Shown: piece after piece, positions 35,222 through 46,769 of the stretch
How the letters are laid out: every line of letters begins with the position of its first letter
How positions within the stretch are numbered: position 1 is the first letter of the stretch
Assembly (NCBI RefSeq): GCF_954871325.1
Contig: NC_088777.1
Location: 20,623,366 to 20,687,365, forward strand
Length of the DNA: 64,000 nt
Direction: 5' to 3'
From: Gordionus sp. m RMFG-2023
Taxonomy: Eukaryota > Nematomorpha > Gordioida > Chordodea > Parachordodidae
The notes under the pieces: generated by a model
What the model was told of the DNA's origin: nothing
Seen by the model: only the letters and a program-made list of their open reading frames with translations
The model's database searches: none
Program-made: the position numbers and the translations under genes

Positions 35222-36253
35222 CAGAGTTGTGTAGCGCGCTTATAGCTAATAGCGGCTACTTTTTTGTAATTATTTAATTTTTTAGCGCGCTACTTAGCTA
35301 CTTTTAAAAAATATAATGAAGGTAAGTATAAACATAAAAATTTAAATATAATATCATAATTAATTATAATTTTTATGATTTATTATTTAATTTTGAAATT
35401 GTAATATATTTTTAATTTGTAATTTTTATTTGTATTATAAACCTAAATCACGTGTTAATATTTTAAAATGTCATCGCCTATTGATATCCAAATCGTTGTA
35501 AATGATTCAGACATTGATATTAATGAAATGGAAGATACCAGGGAAGAAAATGTTCTTAATAGCTATAATACAAATTTCCTATTTCCTAGATTTGAAATTT
35601 TTTTTAAAATAAATATAAAAATCAAAACTGGCTTCAAATTTAATTGTTTAAAATGTAAAAAAATATTTCCTCAAATCAATCCAGTAGCTATAACCTCAAG
35701 AAACACCTAAGGTAAATTGTCATTTTTACATTCTAATAGTATTTATTTTATAAGACTGTTCATGCCAATACTTTTAAGGAAATGGAGAAACATCTAAATA
35801 ATTTTGGTATAGACGACTCTACATCCAAAAAGACTAATTCAATTCAAACTAAATTAATTAATAATACATGCCAATATTTCTCAGAAATTGGCTGATAAAG
35901 TTATTGTTGATTTTATAATTATACTTTATGATTGTCGCTCTAGACTTGGGGATGATAATATTGAAATGATTTTATTATTAAAATGCAACAAATTACCATA
36001 AATATTTATTTTTATTACATAAATTTTTTTATAATCAAAACTAACTATTTTTTAATATCTATAAATGTTGATCTTTATATATTTACTATACAATAACATT
36101 ATAAGCAAAAAATAAAACAAATTTGAATTTTTTTTATAAAATTAGCCTAAAAAGTAGCTAAAGCTACTTTTAAAAAATAATAGCTAATTGCGCGCTACTT
36201 TTTTTGACAATTAGCGAAGCGCGCTACTTTTAAAGTAGCGTTTAACAACTCTG
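35222..36253 (+). mobile_element. Internally shortened hAT transposon with BED finger
   Basis: Tips CAGAGTTGTGTAGCGC and, read inward, CAGAGTTGTTAAACGC; flanks TTTAAAGC and CTTAATGC agree at 6 of 8. Both sub-terminal zones repeat 'tagcgcgctac' and 'gtagct'. The frame from 35468 starts with an acidic segment (SDIDINEMEDTREEN), then a BED-type finger relic: FNCLKCKK, NLKKHL in a neighbouring frame, and VHANTFKEMEKHL after a short GT...AG gap. Near 35935, SRLGDDNIEMILLLKCN is the very end of the dimerisation region. The catalytic middle is missing, so it cannot be autonomous. Confidence 0.85.
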
Positions 36254-37291
36254 CTTAATGCGTCTTTTATAGAATTCGTTTAACGTTTAAAGAGGGTGAG
36301 GGGATTATAAAGGAAAGTGAAAAAATTTAAAACCAATAGGAAATTATTTGGAGTAAAAGGAGGGGGAAGTGAAATTTTAAATTAGTGAGTATTTCGCGTC
36401 AAGTATCAGGGAATATAGAGTTCACTGGTTCTACGTCGCCTCTATATCTGATATATATAACCATGATATAATTTTTTGTTATGATTTAATAGAAACTATT
36501 ATTAGCCACTTATTCTATATTTATTTAATTTTTATATCAAACACTATTAATATACTTTAAAATTTTTATGACGTTTTTAAGGTGAATTTTGATAAAGGAA
36601 AGTACTATTAAATGTCTCACTAGATAAGATACTTTTTTATACCACATTTTTATCAAAAATATTTGAAATTCCTTTGTTAAATCATATTTTAAGTTTAAAA
36701 TTTTTTTATATACCTACTTGCCTATTTTAAAATGTTACTTTTGTAAAGAAATTATTTATATTTACAAAACCTTGACTTTGTAATTAAATATTTTATATTT
36801 AAAAATGATTATATTATCCTTGGCCCTATAATATGTTTTATATTCCTCTAAACGACCCCCCCCCCCCCCCGCCCCCCATTTTTAAAAAATAGATTTTTTT
36901 ATTTCTATAAAATATATTTTTAGATTTTAAAAAATAATTTGTCAGATTCTTTTTTTAAATTTTTTAAAAAATGATATTATAAAACATAAGGAAATAGAGC
37001 GGTGATTCCGAAACTTTCCCGAAACAGTTTCTATTCCGAAAAATAATTTTAAATAAATAATATTGGTTTATCAATAAAGTCAATATAACATAACATATTG
37101 GAGAAGGAAAATAGTATCCAAAAATAATAATCAGATACATTTTTCATCTGATTTAGCTTAACTCAGGTGGTTCCCTGTTTAAAACTTTCAGCCAATTTTA
37201 TTGATGAGAATTCTAAATTAAATAACATACTTAGTTCAATTAAAATTTTAAAAAATATAACATATTTTCGCTTGAGATATTTTATAATACA

Positions 37292-37339
<48 letters not shown>

Positions 37340-39715
37340 AAAGTGAAAGAGAAATAAATAATTCAAACCAATAGGAAATGTTATAATTAAAAATTATTAA
37401 CTCGGACGTGGTCAATTTTTTTACCGAAAATCATTTATTAATGGCAAAAATCATTTTAAATAAAATTTAAAATCCCCACAGAAATAATTAGAGTGGAGCT
37501 TGATTAGAAAATAAAAAGATTTTTAAAACCAAGAAAATTGATACCTACATACAGATAAGTCTATTCAAAAACGAATAATCATCGAATAGTGCATTATTCA
37601 TATCATTTACTATTTGTATTCACACTACTAATAAAATTTACTAGTATTCGATTTGAATTATTATCAATATTATAAAATGAAAACCAAGTTATTAACGATT
37701 AATTTATAATACCAATCCAATTTTTAAAGCAAAGAGATTTTCTTAATGTTTCTTCTTTATAACATGTGATTTTTTAACAGAAAATTAAAGAAAAGCCTTT
37801 ATGAGCAGTTGATATATTATACCTTGTTAATCAATCATTAGGAATGACATATATGTTTTTGAATAAACCTAGATACAGGTCTCTTATAATGGCTGTTTAG
37901 GTAATAACCACATTAGGGTTAATCCTTGCTTGCGATTTCTTTTAAATTTAAATGTATTCTGATCTAATCTAATTACAGAAACGAATAAGTATTATAATAA
38001 TAATTTTAATATAATAAAATAAAAAAGAATGTTTAATTATGATTTATATAATAGTAATCTGCCCATATTTTTAGGTTTTCGGCAATAATTTAATTACCTG
38101 TGTTGGTCTTCCATCTATCGGTCTCTTTATTTGTTTTATATTATATAATATCTATTCATTATTGTGCCTCCTTTTACTATTTTTTTAAAATCTTACGTGT
38201 TAATAATCTACAAAGGTAAAAGGAAATTTTTTTTTTTATTTTGCAAGAAATAAAATATCAAATTTTATTGTAATTTAAATTTTTTTTTTATTGTCAAAGG
38301 GTTGAATCGGAGATAAAAATAAGTTATTTGAACTTTTCTCATAAGTATCATAAAAAAAATGAAATACAAAAAAAATGTTAAAATTATTTTAATTTTACAA
38401 TGTTTATTTTTATATAATTAATTTTCTTATAGCATAGTATATATATGTTTATTAATATGGTGCATTAATAAAATCTCCATGAGACAATAATTTTAACTTC
38501 TTAATTAATTTACTAAGGTTAGATTGGTATTAGTAATCACTCTTAATTTAAAAAATGCCTATTTTTGTCAATTAATGGTTATAATTTCAAGTTATAGCCT
38601 TATTTGTTTATTTATCGGATTGCCAATTAAGATAAACTGATTTAGTGGGCCAGTTTAATATTATATTAGGGAGAAAATATCAGTTTTAAAAAGGACTTCA
38701 TCAGTATATTTTATTTAGCATATTTTTATAATTTTTATTTTAGATGGTGTAAAATTTACTCATTATATTATATTTCAACATTCCACAAGTGTTATTGATA
38801 ATGCGATTGTTTTACAAAAAATTTTATAACTCTTCCTCCTGGCTACTATTCTTTACAATTCAAAGACTACAAACTTTCCTTTAAATTTTAAATTTAATTT
38901 TAAAATTTTTTTTTAATATTTATCAGTTCTGTTTTTTCAGAAAAATAATAAAACACCGTAAAATACTTAAAAAAAAGTATTAAATTTATTCACTTTTAAT
39001 TTTTTTTTGTGAAAACTCATAAAAAAATTTCACATGATAGATTTAAGACTCCGTCGGTAAAAAAAGTAAAATCATATAAAAATTTTAATTTTTTTAAAAT
39101 ATTTTTTATATACCTTTGTAAATGAATAAAAAATACCTATTAATTTTATGAGTGCAAAAAATGTAGGATTTATTAATTAATTAAAATGTATATTTTTTTT
39201 GATAAAATGTTATTTGATAAATTTATGTCGGCTAAAAATAGGAGTATTTTATTGATTTTGACTCAATCCTATCTGCAAAATTTTTATTAATGAGTTGAGT
39301 ATAAAATAAAATAGGCTTAATCTTAATCATCCATTTCATTTAGTATAAACAAAATCATTTGTTGCAATTAACAAAAAGTGCATTATCTCAAAAGTGTTTA
39401 AATTTTATCCAAAATATTTGTCTCTTTTCTAAACATAACTACATTTATATAAAACTTGAAAATGTTTTGAAATAGAAGACAACAATTATTTATGATTGCC
39501 TTTATTTCATCTCATTTTCTCTCATTTTATTCTTTTTCTAATATATTTTATCAATATTAAAAATATGACAATATTTATAAATGATTGTTATTTCATTATA
39601 GATCTAACTCTTGACTAATGATTTAAATTATAATATTTTATCTTTAAGCTCAACTATATTCCGAACCGTCCAAAAAACATGGAAGAATCAGAATAAAAAG
39701 TGCAAAAACCGGCTA
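36254..39715. other. No gene seen
   Basis: Long AT-rich interval. It holds a C-run of about 18 at 36858-36875, a (GAAA)n microsatellite at 37291-37341, and a 'atttcgcgtcaagtat' word at about 36390 that recurs at 33020. The poly-Phe frame at 37163-37366 is the microsatellite read in reverse. Confidence 0.5.
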
Positions 39716-39901
39716 TTACGTGTGTTTTGATCGCCAGGCTCGTTTGATAGCAAGAGTAATATGATGAATATTTATATTATCAAAAATAAAGACCTGTTTG
39801 TTTTTAGCAACAGAGTCCAAACAATTAAAATGGAACAAACCCTTATTAGAAGATTTTTTTTTGGAAATGATAACACTTTGCACTTCTGTTGAAATTAGCA
39901 A
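39716..39901 (-). pseudogene. Possible DDE transposase fragment (Tc1/mariner-IS630 style)
   Basis: A 61-codon reverse frame ends with KQVFIFDNINIHHITLAIK. The F-D-N-x-x-I-H-H pattern is that around the second catalytic Asp of Tc1/mariner and IS630-type transposases. Preceding residues (GLFHFNCLDSVAKN) are not diagnostic. No inverted terminal repeats were found and the flanking frames are closed, so it would be a small relic. A host exon cannot be excluded. Confidence 0.35.
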
Positions 39902-40369
39902 GTGTACTAATTTATTTTATAATACTTATCTTTTTCTTGCGAAATTTTAAGACCTAAATGAACCTTTCTCAACTGCAAGACGTATAATTTTTAGTCCCTA
40001 AATCAAACCATGATCTTTATCATTTTAGACCGTAATCAAACTGTAACCTTATTCATAATGGTTAGAGCCCTAAATTTTTTGTTTTGAAGACATCTGATAA
40101 AAAAAAAATTTCAAGCTATCCCCTGATATTGGGTAAAAAAAAATTTCAAGTATAGCCCAGCTGCCGTCCAAATTTCTATAATATAATTAAGAAATATATT
40201 TCAAACTCAAAATAATTTTATTCTTTATTTTTATATTATGTAGTAAATTTAAATATTCAGGAAATAACTTGGATAATTTAACTAAACAAGAAGAAAGAAA
40301 GAAAGAAGAAAATTTTATAAATTGATAATCAGTAAATAATACCAATTTATATTTTTTTTAAATCTTAAG

Positions 40370-40507
40370 ATGAGACCAGCTCGAAGTTTGTGTGATTTCG
40401 CAGAATTATACGATCATAGTTACATCAAATTTCGTTCAGTTTACGACTCATCATGGTATTTGGGCTTTGATGAATCCGGACATCCTTTAATTGGTTCAAA
40501 TTTTTAA
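40370..40507 (+). CDS. FGF-family terminal exon (fibroblast growth factor-like)
   Basis: Directly after an acceptor (tttttttaaatcttaag), 45 codons run to TAA. The peptide carries the fibroblast growth factor core: CDFAE at residues 8-12, Tyr at 14 and 18, SVY at 23-25, WYLGF at 29-33, G37, P39 and G42-S43. In known FGFs the pattern C-x-F-x-E, then Y, then WY-x2-F/L-x3-G-x-P/Y-x2-G covers beta strands 9-11 of the trefoil. FGFs are secreted ligands of receptor tyrosine kinases. The last vertebrate FGF coding exon also begins about seven residues before this cysteine, so the boundary agrees. The usual final strand (FLP-like) is missing: the frame stops two residues after G-S. Upstream exons were not found in the window. 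Confidence 0.78.
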   Translation: MRPARSLCDFAELYDHSYIKFRSVYDSSWYLGFDESGHPLIGSNF

Positions 40508-41682
40508 CTGTTTATAGAATTTAATATGAAATGATTATTTATTTTGCATTATCATGTTTAAACCCTCTTTTAATAGTTTTTACTCACTAAACCTCAAATT
40601 CTTAAAAGACATTGTTATTTTTTGGTTGGGAAAACAAAGTAAAGCCTCGTTAATAAAGCAAACTCGATAGGGACAAAAAATAATTTTCACTAAAAGCGTA
40701 ATATATTGACATTATATACAAAGTAATATTTTGACAACGTTTAAAATTATTGGAGACTGATACTACTAATCATGCAGTTAAAATGAAGCAATATTAAATA
40801 GGAGGTCATTTTCTTTTACAATAAATTTACCATGCCATAATATAAAAAAACGGTTATGATTTTTTTGAGCAATAAATGAATCGAAATGGGCAGTATTTTT
40901 ATTATCAACAAATTAATTTTTGAGAGTATTTATAAATTTCTGGGCAGTAAATTTATCAAAATGGGTAGTATTTTTTATCAAAAAAATAAACAATTTGGGC
41001 AGTATTTATATAATATTGAGCAGTAAAAAAAATTTGAATTGTAACTAAAATTGTATTGTAAGTATTTATTTTAAAGCCCTTTAGTATTTATACAAATATT
41101 TTTTATTATGAGCTATCAAGTATGTTATATTAAAATTAATATATCAAATATGAAATAGTTAGTAAATTAAATTAAATATCAAAAATGTTATAAGATTGCA
41201 GTTTTTCTTGAAAATAATTTTTATATCTAAATATTTAATTAAAACTTACATGTTATTGTAAAACAAGACAAATATCTCTTTTATAAGTCATCAAGAATTT
41301 TTCTGAAAATTTACATATCAATATATAAAAATTAGTAAATTAACAAATATATTAAATATGCACACGGTGTCTTTTGAGCAGATCTAAAGAATAGAAAATA
41401 ATTTATATGTATTTATAACAATAATTAAAATTTACTAACCTTTGAATTTTTGTAAATATTCCAAATCATTTTAGGTTTGAGGCCCATTTTAAATAAAGCA
41501 TTTATCTCTAATTTTACATTTTGAGAATTTTAGTTTCAATAAGTTCATGAGTATAATATTGAAATATGTATGTTATATTATCATCATTATCATTAGAATT
41601 ATAAAGGAAATAAATTCTTGCAGCACATTGTTCTCCTTTTAAAAAACGAAATTACATCTAAGTAAATTATCTTACCCTCTTC
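40508..41682. other. No gene seen
   Basis: AT-rich flank after the FGF-like exon. A short local repeat at 40865-41035 ('gagcagtatt', 'gggcagtaaattta', 'gggtagtatttttta', 'gggcagtattta', 'gagcagtaaa') is the only structure noted. Confidence 0.5.
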
Positions 41683-43309
41683 CAGGGCCATAGCCAGGAA
41701 TTTTCAGTTACGGGGGGGGAGGTGGCATTTACTTAGGGGGCCAATATTTTTTTGAATAAAACAAATAGTTTAGCATAGCACTCATAGAAATTTTTTGCAA
41801 TTTTTATTAAAAACTTGTAAACGACGATGTTTATTTTTAAATTTTAACATGAATGAATTAAAAGATAAATTCTGTATTATTTTTTTCCCATAAGCCAATA
41901 CTAAATTTTGTTTACGTTGATCTTTCATAGATTATCTAGTGATCGATAGAACTCTCTTTAATGTAGAGAACGAGGTCTCACAAGAAGCCATTGATACCCC
42001 AATGATGATGGCTGCTGAGGAGAATTTATATAATTCTTTATGCATGATGATATTTTTTTTATACATAATATTTAGGATATTTTCAAAATTATGTGTTTCT
42101 TTAACTTCTGCAACTAATAATCCTTTTGCTATTTACATTTCATGATGCAACGTTTCCATATTTAAGTTTTATAATGATTCTAATAGGGTCATTTTATCTG
42201 ATATAAAATAATTAGAGTCAGGGAAGGGGCAATGTATTAAAACATGATAGAAAATTATTATCATCTTGTGTAAATCTATCTTTTAAACGATCTACATAGT
42301 AATCAGTAATTATAATAATACCTTTTTAAAGAATTCCAATTGAAGTCCTTTTCATAATCAAAGTGCATCGACTAGAAAATCGTGAAGATTTGTAGGCGTT
42401 TGACGTACCTCGATGATTTTTGAGGGATGAAATTAAATTTTGGTATAAGTTTCTCAGCCTTAATTCTTAGCAAATCAAAATAATTATCATTTCATTTATT
42501 TATACCTACTGATTTTATATACTAATTTAGTGGATCCATTTTTATTAATGCCTCATAAATTTAAATGACCAAAATGTGATTTATATTAACGCATTAAGAT
42601 AAAAGACCATAGTAACTGAATCATGAGAGGGAACCTCTGAGTTAAGAGTTCTATTAAAGAAGTATAATAATACTTCACCAATAGACTTAAAATTCTTATA
42701 AATGATACGAGATGTTTTTAAATGACCAGTCCACCTCTAGTCTACTCTTAAGAATATGGCCTGCATATTTACAGGATACGTTAAAACGCCTAAAAAATTA
42801 TACAATGCATTAGATAAATTAAAAAATTAGAAATGATAACAATATTATTATATTAATTTTGAACTACATGATGCAACTTGTAGTTGTAGCAATGAATATA
42901 AGGCATTTTTCTATTAATTTATTTTGAAGTAGGGTTTGTACTCCTCCATTTCGGCCAGACATGACGTTTGCACATCATATGTCTGGCTTATTATATTCGA
43001 TAAATTAATATTTAATTGTTGCTTCAAAATACAATTATTAATGCTTTAGCAGAAAGACATTGTAAATTAATGATTCATTAAATTTTCTTGGATTTCTCCA
43101 CGAAATATATAACGAATATTATTGCTCAAGCTTTCACAACATGTTTTTTTAATTTGTATAAGTTAAATAAATAATATTTTTCTAAAAATTTTGTTGCATT
43201 TTTGTTTAAGATTTATTTAATAATTAAATTTTTTTTTTAATTTGGGAGCCATATATTTTTGCAAAAGCCAGGTTTAGGAAGCGATAAATCCCCCCTGTGG
43301 CTACAGCCA
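41683..43309 (-). mobile_element. hAT transposon, reverse-strand transposase, 1.6 kb
   Basis: The left tip CAGGGCCATAGCCAGGAA is followed 10 bases later by a G-run. The right tip, read inward, is TGGCTGTAGCCACAGGGG. Flanks CCTCTTCC and CCTCTTTT agree at 6 of 8. On the reverse strand near 42890-42990 the frame reads SQTYDVQTSCLAEMEEYK and then, frame-shifted, ALYIHCYNYKL. These correspond to the G-x-x-Y-D-G-A-x-x-M and Y-x-H-C-Y-A-H-x-L motifs of the ZMYM/DUF4371-type hAT transposases; the second-motif histidine is replaced in this copy. The frame is otherwise broken. The + strand frame at 41939-42145 is a shadow. Confidence 0.78.
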
Positions 43310-44360
43310 CCTCTTTTCTGTATCATTTGCATATGGTTGACCCCCAGGAATTATTATTTAGATATTCCTGAACTTCAGAATTTTTGAAAATCTTTTCCTT
43401 AAAGCAATATCTTTGATTTTTCATTTTTCCATCCTATTAACAGGTTCTTCATAGTATTCAGATGAATCTGAATAATATTCATCAATTGGTTTCATATCCA
43501 TTTTAAAATTTAGTGTAGAAAATTAAAACTGCCTAAGTAAATATAAAAACGGGAAAATTATTTATTAACTGACCAAAAATTTTAAATGCCTGCCAAATTA
43601 TTTTAAAACTACCTGTTTATTTTAAATACTTCCCAAATCAATAAAAACTTGAAAATTAAATGTTACTTCCCAAAAATTTAAAATACAGACCAAAGTTGGA
43701 TCTGATGAGGGCCATTTTAAAACGCTTATTTCATCACCTAACTTTTTGTGAATTTTAAGAATGGCATAGTTCACTAGTTGAAACAGGTTTAATATCTCCA
43801 AGTTTCAAATTCATTTTAAAAAAATCATTCAATTTTTCGCGGATTTCCCTCGGCAATTGCGGATTCTGACATTTTGGAAGGGTTAAATAAATTTCAATTT
43901 TATAGAGAAAACATAAGGAATAAGATAGTTGGTAAAATTTATTTAAATTGAAATCGATTCAAACCTTCATAGCACAATTGTCTGAAATTCAAAAGGCAGG
44001 AACCTATATACTCATTCTGAAATACATTTCAGGAAAAATTAAATAAAAATTAAAAAAGGCGCACTATACCTAGTTTTTTAAACTTTAAAGTGAGTATTGC
44101 CATGAATATGATCAACTCCTATAATATTATATAGAAGATCTTTATATAAATTTTAAAAAAAATTCCCAAATATATGAGTTTTGTTTATAACCAATAGTAA
44201 CGTCGTTATGTTTACGTTACATTAAAAAAAATATGATACCGTTACCACACTACTATGAAAAATTATAATATATATTTATTTCATCAATCGACATGAATAT
44301 ATTTATTATACACAACAAAAATCACAAAATTCACATATATAAATAATTATAGTGACAATT

Positions 44361-44633
44361 AAAGGTGGGCGAGGACTGACCCGAAAGCCGTGGGAATTTT
44401 TTATTGAGTTTTTTTGCCTGGACCGTAATTATTTTTTTCCGGTCCATAAAATATATTTTGTACTAGTTGTTTGACTCGACCATGATGATTATTTATAAAG
44501 GAAAACGACATAATTAGGCCTAATTTAATTTTAAAAATTATTTTAAAACTTCTACCCGTCCGTAAAAATATCATGCACAATTTGTCCAGCCTGAAAATCA
44601 CAGTTATTTAGGGCAGGCCGGTGCACTGATCTT
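44361..44633. mobile_element. Probable hAT-type MITE with GC-rich ends
   Basis: Both ends are GC islands: 'ggtgggcgaggactgacccg' at the left and 'gggcaggccggtgcactgat' at the right. The interior has 'ctggaccgtaa' and 'ccggtcca'. Layout and words resemble the other CCCG-bearing elements. Exact ends and target duplication were not resolved. The reverse frame at 44401-44601 runs through it. From 43310 to 44360 and 44634 to 45247 nothing is recognised. Confidence 0.45.
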
Positions 44634-45247
44634 TAATTATGATGAATGTATATTTATTTTCTTCTTTATATAAGAATTTTTATAATTCATAATGTTAATT
44701 ATTATTCAAAATTGTCCTCTGATAAACAATTCATTTTTTTAACAACACCACTTTTACTGTATTGATAACCCGTTTAAGAATGTTGAAAATTTCTTAATTA
44801 ATTAATGACCTCCGAGAAACTAATAAAAATATAACAACTGAATTAACAATGAAATGAGATACACATAATTTTTTAAAACCCATTTTGTATTTTTAGGTTA
44901 ATGTTAAACGATGCCAAGTCGAAATATAAATTTGGTAATTTAGTAAGCAATGACTAATTTTTTAAAAATAGCTAGAGCCATTTTTATTTTATTTCTAGAA
45001 TCAAATCAAGATTTATAGTATAAGTGATATACGCATTGCATACACCGACTAGCACAGACGCTTTTCAAGACCGATAATTTTTTTAGTGCATATTATTGCC
45101 ATATGTGGTAGTGGCGATCCAAACAAAATAATAAATCAGATTTATTAGGGTGGTGTCATTAGTACCTTCTAAAGCAAACTTTTTTAAAAAAATATTTGTG
45201 TAATTTAAAAAATATACATTAAATAACATAATAAAATGATTTAAATG

Positions 45248-45758
45248 CAGAGTTCAGGACCTGTCGAAATTTTCAACCAGGTTAGGTCCAGGTCTGGGTT
45301 CAGGGAAAATTTTAAAAAGGGGTTTGGTAGGAACGGGTTCATTAGGCCGAACCCAATCCCAGGTTCGAGGTCCATGTTCGGTCTAAGATTCATAATTTTT
45401 TAAAGAAAATACAAATCAATATTATATAAAAAAAATATATTAGATAATAAATGTGAGAAATTGGATTTTGAAAATATCTTATAAAGATTTACAAAAATAA
45501 TTTATTAATAAAAATTTGGTAATTGATCTTCATGTAATAATATTGAATTAAATTATATTTACATTTTTATAAGTCACTTTCCCTTATTTAGTAGATCTGT
45601 TAAAAAAAATAGTTGACAATGAAAATCTGAGATTATAAGATTATACGTCCTGGTCTGGGTTTATAATCCTAAATATTTTGGGTCTAAGTTCGGTTCGGAT
45701 TCGGAAAAATTAGCACTGAACCCGGTTCCAAGAGGTTCGGGTTTGTTCCAGATACCTG
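45248..45758. mobile_element. Non-autonomous hAT, 511 bp, target duplication TTTAAATG
   Basis: Perfect flanks TTTAAATG at 45240-45247 and 45759-45766. Tips CAGAGTTCAGGA and, read inward, CAGGTATCTGGA match at 8 of 12. Both ends carry long GGTTCGG/CCGAACC blocks (for example 'aggccgaacccaatcccagg' and 'gttcggttcggattcgg') that can pair with each other. The centre is AT-rich without coding sequence. Confidence 0.9.
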
Positions 45759-46115
45759 TTTAAATGAAATCAAATAAAATATAAAGTGGCCGATAACGAA
45801 AAACGTGCTCTCTGCTTTTTATAAAAGGAACTAAACTATTTGTAATGCGTTACTATAATGCACTAAATCGCAATTTAGTGATAAGTGATGCATATTTCTA
45901 GCTATTTGTATTTAAACTTCACTTAGTTAATATGGTGAAATTATCAATAGAAACATAAAGATATTACAAATAATATTAAAAAACGATATCAAATAACTAA
46001 TTTTATAGAAAAATAAAATATTTTGTTTGATATTTGTGTCAAAATAATAATAACAAGGGTTCCCACCAAATAGTTTAACTTATATGACTATTTTCAACAT
46101 ACTATTTTTTTCCAG

Positions 46116-46204
46116 AAATATCACATTTGAGAGCCTTTACAAAAATATATACATGTGCCTCTTTGATAAAAGGTTTATGGGTGCTCTTGACTCCAAGCCT
46201 CTAA
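46116..46204 (+). CDS. Weak candidate terminal exon
   Basis: A strong acceptor (actatttttttccag) precedes an open stretch: two bases of a split codon, then 28 codons (ISHLRAFTKIYTCASLIKGL) to TAA. No family is recognised and no partner exon was identified. A chance frame is likely enough that this should be treated as a pointer only. Confidence 0.2.
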
Positions 46205-46556
46205 TACAGTTATATAAAATATTTTAGCAACATGTTAGTAATATCTTCACAATTACAATTCTGCAAACTTTTCAACTAGCGATAATTTGAATAGAAAATA
46301 TAATAGTCGATTTTTTCGATTACAAAAAATCATATAAAATAAAATGGAGTCATTCCATTCCATATACTGATGCAATTTAAAAACGATATATATTATCGAT
46401 TTAGCTTTTTTAGTGCGCCTCTAGGCCATGCTAAACCCTAAGGATATCTCCAGAGGTACATCAAAAATGATTGGTTGCCTTCAAATTTTTATGTTATAAA
46501 AATTACATTATCGTTATTACCACATAACAATTTATAAAATATAAAATTAATATCAG

Positions 46557-46684
46557 TATAAATTATTATCTAATAGTCTTTCTGGGATAGCAATATATGA
46601 GGAAACTCAACACATTATTCTCCAGCATCGTAAGAAAATATTTGGAAGAAGAATTTCTGAAGATAAAACCTCCGCCGTTCAAAT
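46557..46684 (+). CDS. Candidate internal exon, possibly of gene B
   Basis: Bounded by an acceptor (aaattaatatcag) and a donor (CAAAT then GTGAGA). It holds 42 open codons plus two bases, in phase 0 at the start and phase 2 at the end. The peptide is of balanced composition (SNSLSGIAIYEETQH, RKKIFGRRISEDKTSAVQ). Phase 2 is what the 31-nt exon at 53473 requires, so it may belong to gene B across a 6.8-kb intron loaded with transposons. The family is unknown. Confidence 0.4.
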
Positions 46685-46769
46685 GTGAGAGAGTTCATAG
46701 AACAATATAATTATGGAAATTAATTATATACATATTGGAGGTAAATGATAGAATTCTATGAATATTCCA

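Noticed and set aside
37163-37366. Frame with repeated Phe-Leu-Ser
   Set aside because: It is the (GAAA)n microsatellite read on the opposite strand.
41939-42145. 68-codon + strand frame
   Set aside because: Lies inside the hAT whose transposase relics are on the reverse strand; a shadow frame.
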